Shown: positions 59,201 through 64,000 of the stretch, in pieces
Layout of the letters: every line of letters begins with the position of its first letter
How positions within the stretch are numbered: the first letter of the stretch is position 1
Assembly (NCBI RefSeq): GCF_020740795.1
Contig: NC_067286.1
Span: 2,971,990 to 3,035,989, forward strand
Length of the DNA stretch: 64,000 nt
From: Apus apus
Lineage: Eukaryota > Chordata > Aves > Apodiformes > Apodidae
Direction of reading: 5' to 3'
Program-made: the position numbers and the translations under genes
The notes under the pieces: generated by a model
What the model was told of the DNA's origin: nothing
Seen by the model: only the letters and a program-made list of their open reading frames with translations
Databases searched by the model: none

Positions 59201-61804
59201 GAAATCCTTTGTTACTGCCTGACCCGTTCTGGGTAACAAGCACATGTTTGAAGGTGCCTCTGAGTAGGGGCAGGTGGGAGACAAATTCCAGTGTACTAAC
59301 AGACAGCATGGAAACCCAATCTAATCTAGTTTAGCAAATTTCTGGCCTGGAAATGAATGTCAGGTAAAATTCAATCCGTTTGGATGATGGGGTCAAGAAT
59401 AGAATGATGGAAGACAGCCCAAGACTTCTAATTATGATTATCTGACTTCTAATTACCCCTGATCAAAGGCAAAATGGGAAATTGGACTCCTACCAACCAA
59501 CGTAAACATGAACCATAGAGGAATTCCAATCAGGTGATATTCATTTTACTTTAGATTCAGCTTTCTTTGAGACTAAAGGTAAAAAAGTATAATGATATAA
59601 CCTGAAATCCAACAGTCCAGCTGCTCTAGCTAATAGATAATCAGGGAGAAGGTTAGCCATGTTATAATGAGTACTCGTAATATTTCAAGACAATCCCATA
59701 TAAAGCATATTCATTTGTTCCACCTAACAGGGGGAACCATCACTGGGGATTAACAAGCTTCATCTACATGCTAGTGAAATAAGATAACAGGAATAGCATC
59801 TGATACCCTGGATTACACAGGCAGGTCTTACGGGAAATTCTCCATGCAGGGGGATCCTGCTATGTATGAAACCAAGCACTTCTCTCTACTCAAAGCAACG
59901 GCAGTGAAAAATGCTGTTCCCTCATCCTATCATTCCATTACAAACACAAGAGTATACACATACATGGGTATCATTGTATGATTCTTATTTTCTGTAGCAA
60001 CCTCTACAAAAACCTTACTTCTAACTCCTGCTGTTCTAACACGTGAATATGTTTAGCAATGAAAGCAGGAGGGGAGTTACTCCTTTTAAAGCTCTTAAGT
60101 TCAGGTCATACAGATTGTGGACTTGCAATGACTCTGGACAATAAAAACAAAATAAGCAAGGATCCTCCTTCTTGCTACTTTCTATTCTTTTAAAAGAGCT
60201 CTGGCGTCAACTAAGTCAACTCACATACTGCTGTTATCCAAGATGTGAATCAACTTCAGAGCTTTGTATCAGGAATGATTAAATCACGTTTTTGTTTGAA
60301 TCAGACACTGCCAGAACAGATAGCAAGCCTAGTACTTTTCCTCAGTACCTGCTTCAAATATCTCACACTGGATGGTGGCCAACCATACAATGAAATATCT
60401 GCATTGTTCACAAACTGACTAAAAGCATTACATGTACATACCAAACTGAGCAGCATTTTATTTCAGCATTTGAAGTTCTTACAGTATTTAAGATTTCAGC
60501 ACTGGATCCATATTACTTTAGCTGCAGTAATATACATGGCAAAGATAATGTGCTCAAAACTGAGGTATTGGTAAGGTGAGCAAAATAATAAGCTGAAGTA
60601 CTTGTCAGCAGTTGTTTCACAGAGTCTATCAAAAGTAAAATACTCTTTTGTGAATTATGACAATGCATTCATCTTTCCAGAAATCACTCAATCCTGTCAA
60701 CAAAGTCCAATTCTGCAAACCTAGTTTTGCAGTGTCTGGACTGGTACAGTTCTCAACGTGTTTTTATGATTAACATGTAAAATAATTTAATGGCATCTCA
60801 AAGATTCTGCCCCTATCCACAGAGTTGTCTTTATTTGACTCATTGTCCAGCGCTTGGAGACCTCACAAGAACCTTTTTAAAGCATCTATTTATTGGTCTT
60901 CCACATTGTTACAAAACAAAGCTCAACTCTGTCCCAACTTCACACACCATTATGACATGGATCATTGACTTTAGGTCTTCCTTGTAGGCTCCCTTCCTGG
61001 CCCATTCACTCATGAAAGGTTTATTGCTCACTAGTTACTGATGTGCATCTCCTGGAAGCTGCAGGGCAAAATGAGAGTCCTGTGAGGACCATCTACCTTG
61101 TCAGAAAGTTGTGGGACAAGCATTTGTTCCAAAAAGGAATTCAATACCAGCTACTGTGCAGGTCTAGCACGTAATAAACCAAATTAGATCATTAGAACTC
61201 TTTTAAGAAGGCCTTTTTCACACCACTTGGCACAATAAAAGGCCTCAAGAATGGTCAAAGATAAGGTCAGAGATACCACGAGGTCTCAGTAGCTATTTCC
61301 TCATCTTATTTTCAAAGTTTTGTTTTACACAGGCTCCTGGTTTAATGACCTACAACCAAACACAGCCTCTGACACATGCAGGGTTTCCTTTGCTCTGTCA
61401 GATGTGCCTCTGACAAACATTAGAGCTGGATGGGGCGTTCCTATCAGGGAACTACAGCAGAGGAGTAGCCACCCATTCATTATTCGTGGATATAACACAG
61501 CTGAGTAACTAGGATGGACACAAGAGAACACGTTCAAAAACCGCACTCTGAGGTTTGACTTTTGTCAAGATTCACTGTCAGATTAGCCCCTCTGCAGCGA
61601 GCAGGCGTTCATTCTTAAACTCTAAGGCAGGAGATCAACCAAAAGAGTCACTTACCGGATCACATTTGATAACTTGTGATAGGAAATGTGTGAGGCATTG
61701 ATAGGAGAGGAAAGTGTTAGTGTTCCCCAGATGCAGGCCTTGCACAGCTGCTACCACACTGCCAGCTGCAATCATGGAAGGTGGGTTTGAAATAAATTTA
61801 ATAT
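56070..61804 (-). CDS. CCND1: CCND1, G1/S-specific cyclin D1, 3' part (exons 5 and 4; exons 1-3 beyond right edge)
   Basis: On the minus strand, exon 4 (61804-61656) and exon 5 (56225-56070) join in phase to give the last 100 residues. Exon 4 is 149 nt, as in human CCND1. Seen: [21 protein letters not shown] and [19 protein letters not shown] from the C-terminal cyclin fold, then [20 protein letters not shown], an acidic PEST-like stretch, and the terminus [11 protein letters not shown]. That ending separates D1 from D2 (STPTDVRDIDL). Known: cyclin D1 activates CDK4/6 to phosphorylate RB; the Thr in TPTDV (human Thr286) is the phosphodegron used for nuclear export and AMBRA1/CRL4-dependent decay, and it is kept here. 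Exons 1-3, with the LxCxE motif and the N-terminal cyclin box, are not in the window. CCND1 converges on LTO1, as in other amniotes. Confidence 0.96.
56226..61655 (-). other. CCND1: CCND1 intron 4
   Basis: 5.43 kb. It holds an A24 tract (59063-59086) and a T/G-rich tract near 58440-58497, and no recognisable CR1. On the minus strand the frame read from exon 4 hits a stop after six codons. Minus-strand AATAAA at 61025-61020 could end a read-through transcript. Confidence 0.9.
59063..59086. repeat. A24 homopolymer in CCND1 intron 4
   Basis: Uninterrupted run of 24 A on the plus strand (T24 in the CCND1 sense direction), with no recognisable retrotransposed sequence to its left. Confidence 0.9.
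61656..61804 (-). CDS. CCND1: CCND1 exon 4
   Basis: 149 nt; acceptor ttcatacag|ATATTAAA, donor ATCCG|gtaagt. Its first two bases complete an Asp or similar codon begun in exon 3. The last codon is CCG, the G form at the position of the human A870G splice polymorphism. Confidence 0.95.
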
Positions 61805-62620
61805 CTGTATGAAGAAAGAAGAAAAAAAAAAAAAGAAGACTGAAATGATTGCTTTAGAAGCCTGCCCATACACATACACTCTTCTACCAGCATGGCTTCA
61901 GCTGCCAACTGTTGCATCCGAAAAGGCAGGGAAAATTTGTGAGCAGAAAGGTGCCTCCTGCTCTAAACTGTTACAGGTCCAAACCTGTGAACACTTATCC
62001 ACACGAGCAACTGAACTTCAGTGAGTAGCCCTTCCTAGCACTACGCCTGGGAGGCCATTCATCACCTCCAGGTATTTTTATCATAAGCAGGGCCCCCATC
62101 CTTCAAACCCAAAGATACTTTGCTTACTTGAATAACACCACTGAGGTCAACAGCAGTATACATCTGAGAAAACCTGCTGGCATTCTGAAGTGTTTCACAT
62201 GATCAGATCCTTAGGTGCACTCTAGGAAGGAGTCCTCGGGCCCTTGAAAGCACAAACCTTTGCACTGACATTCCAAGGAATATCGCTTTCATGAAAAACA
62301 TCAACAAAAAAAAGCAAGCAAAAGACTGCTTAACCCTGTCAGGAGGCAGATAATCCATATTTAAATTAAGGTTTCATCTTCAAAATGCTTTGTCTCAACC
62401 TAGTCTCTTGTCAGTGGCTGCCATCCATCCTGGCAACAGGGATTTAATGTAAATGTGGCATAACTAAGTGACGGGGGTCCCAAGAATTGGCGGACAATCA
62501 GTTACATTCTGATGTGACACCATGCTGACAAGAGGCTGGGCCCCCTTCCAGAATGCATTGCTGTAGGTCTCTCCACAAAGCCACTCCCTTGATTCCTTAA
62601 GGGGCTATCTCTGCCATTTA

Positions 62621-62680
62621 GCCTGGGTTTGGTTTGGGTTTTGGTTTGGTTTGTTGTTTTGTTTGTTGTTGTTCGGGTTT
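62621..62680. repeat. G/T-rich low-complexity tract
   Basis: Repeated ggttt/gtttg units; the reverse of the ccaaa/caaaa tracts seen at 1878, 26105, 30497 and 32320. Confidence 0.8.
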
Positions 62681-63799
62681 TCTTCATAAGAATAATCCGC
62701 ATTTTAATGCTGAGACTCCTTCTGCTGAACAGGAATGCGTTTGATCCCTGGCAGTGTACACCTTGCAGGAGAATCAGGCACAAAGGAAGTGGCACAAGTA
62801 AAACGGCTGATTTTGGGAGGAAGAAAGGGAAATGCCACATTATACACCAGAACCTGAGATACATTCCTTCAGCTTTTATCAGAAGACAACTTCCTCTGGG
62901 TTGAAAAAATACAAACCATCTGTCAAGCCCTTGAATGAAATCAAAGGAACGGACAGCTTAGAGGGCTCAGTGGAACAGTTTAAGGATTAAATCATGCCTC
63001 TCCTTTATGATGATAAAATAACTTTGGTGTAAATGTTTTACCAGTGAAACCAAAGCCTTCAGGACTCCATCAAATTCCTCTCTCTGAACCTATTCATGTA
63101 CCTCTGACACTCCATTGAAGCCCTGACCAATACCCACCTTCAAAGGGGCATTCTGCCCAGCATTTTATGAACCTTCAAAATTCAACTGATACAATCAGCT
63201 GTGGTCAAATGTTTGTGATGCACTGCCAATGAAAAGGCAAGCTTGATCTAAAGTCATCTTATTTATGGCACCATTCTTAAAATAAATTTTGTTTATCCCC
63301 TTCTCCTAACCTGTCCATTTCCAAGTAGGTATGAATACACCACCAACCTTCTAGCAAGCTTCTGTCCTTCCCAAAAATCAAAAGTAGTCCAGATTACTGA
63401 CACTGCACACATTCCAAAGCCAGTCCCTAACTAGAACATGGCTACACAGACTTCAGAAATGAGGGATTTTGCTAGGCAAGCATGAATTCCACCAGGATTA
63501 GGTTGCTCAGAGGGGTATGGTGGCAACACGTTTGTGCCACTGTTTACTGAGCTCCCCAAACAGAACATGACCAAAATGTGTCCGTTTCATGAGTCCATCC
63601 TGACAGGATCACGTTTGCCTTTCATATTTGCGTTCTTCTTTTAAATGAAGCAGTAAACAAGAACATGAATTCATAGTCACACCCTCATTCTTTCCAAGGT
63701 GGAAAAGTGATAATGAAGTTTAAATGACCAGTTTGTGTCTGTCCCTATAACCACTCCAGACAAGCAGCATGGACTGCCTTTTTGTTGCAACTCAACAAG

Positions 63800-64000
63800 G
63801 AATTATTTGTGGCAGAGGCCACTAATTTCAGCATATTAATCAGGGGGCCCCTCTCGCCTGTAATTGGATGCCCCCAAGTGAAGAGTGTGGCATCATTGTC
63901 AGCCTCCATCGCCTCATCTTGCGCTATTGAGCGCTCAGGAACAAGGGGGCTTCGGTGAGATGAATTAGACCTGACACAGCCACAATGGGGTAGGGGGCCC
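63800..64000. promoter_or_regulatory. Possible conserved noncoding element in CCND1 intron 3
   Basis: The stretch from about 63820 has paired CCCC/GGGG blocks, a TAATTGGAT homeodomain-type core, ATTAATC, and CpGs (gcgctattgagcgctc). This non-repetitive, motif-dense texture differs from the AT-rich intron. Conservation cannot be tested here. Confidence 0.3.

Larger units (their letters stand above)
61805..64000 (-). other. CCND1: CCND1 intron 3 (partial, runs off the right edge)
   Basis: Contains a GGTTT/GTTTG low-complexity tract (about 62621-62680). Its rightmost 200 bp has an unusual composition compatible with a conserved noncoding element. Exon 3 is not in the window. Confidence 0.8.

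Overview
The window looks like avian nuclear DNA. It carries at least nine copies or fragments of CR1-type LINE 3' ends (the 'ttggaag(t/g)gacctt...' and 'acctcccaccagcccaggctgctccaagcccc' families typical of birds). It also holds three genes in the conserved amniote order FGF19 - LTO1 (ORAOV1) - CCND1. Genes have split exons with GT-AG introns, two CpG-rich promoters, and long AT-rich 3'UTRs. No bacterial, plasmid, CRISPR or viral gene content is visible.

Layout. 1-24,000: gene-free sequence upstream of FGF19 (the side where FGF4/FGF3 lie in other vertebrates), with CR1 copies in both orientations, short tandem duplications and simple repeats. About 24,040-25,800: CpG island with the FGF19 promoter (CCAAT box, TATA box) and exons 1-2. 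25,246-29,334: FGF19, plus strand, three coding exons, 217 aa, followed by an AU-rich 3'UTR to about 30,900. 30,900-34,560: spacer with one CR1. 34,570-34,800: CR1 directly upstream of the LTO1 CpG island (about 34,860-35,480), which has NRF1-type palindromes and a strong GC-box inverted repeat. 35,193-40,147: LTO1, plus strand, five coding exons, 142 aa. 40,148-52,540: long gene-poor convergent spacer. 52,540-56,069: CCND1 3'UTR (minus strand), full of homopolymer tracts. 56,070-56,225 and 61,656-61,804: CCND1 exons 5 and 4 (minus strand). The rest of CCND1 (exons 1-3) lies beyond the right edge.

How the genes relate. They are neighbours by ancient synteny rather than a shared pathway. FGF19 is a secreted endocrine-type FGF, LTO1 is an adaptor for cytosolic Fe-S cluster delivery to ABCE1, and CCND1 is the G1 cyclin partner of CDK4/6. 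FGF19 and LTO1 are co-oriented; LTO1 and CCND1 converge tail to tail.

I found no undescribed multi-gene system. The points most worth checking are: loss of one of the two FGF19 disulfide cysteines; a very short predicted tail for an intron-4 read-through (D1b-like) cyclin D1; three arginine-to-non-arginine changes in cyclin D1 exon 4; the architecture of the LTO1 promoter; similarly oriented CTCF-like motifs around LTO1; and an 18-nt CR1-tail-like insert flanked by a 17-bp duplication. All comparisons with human proteins and motif consensus sequences are from memory, without a database search.
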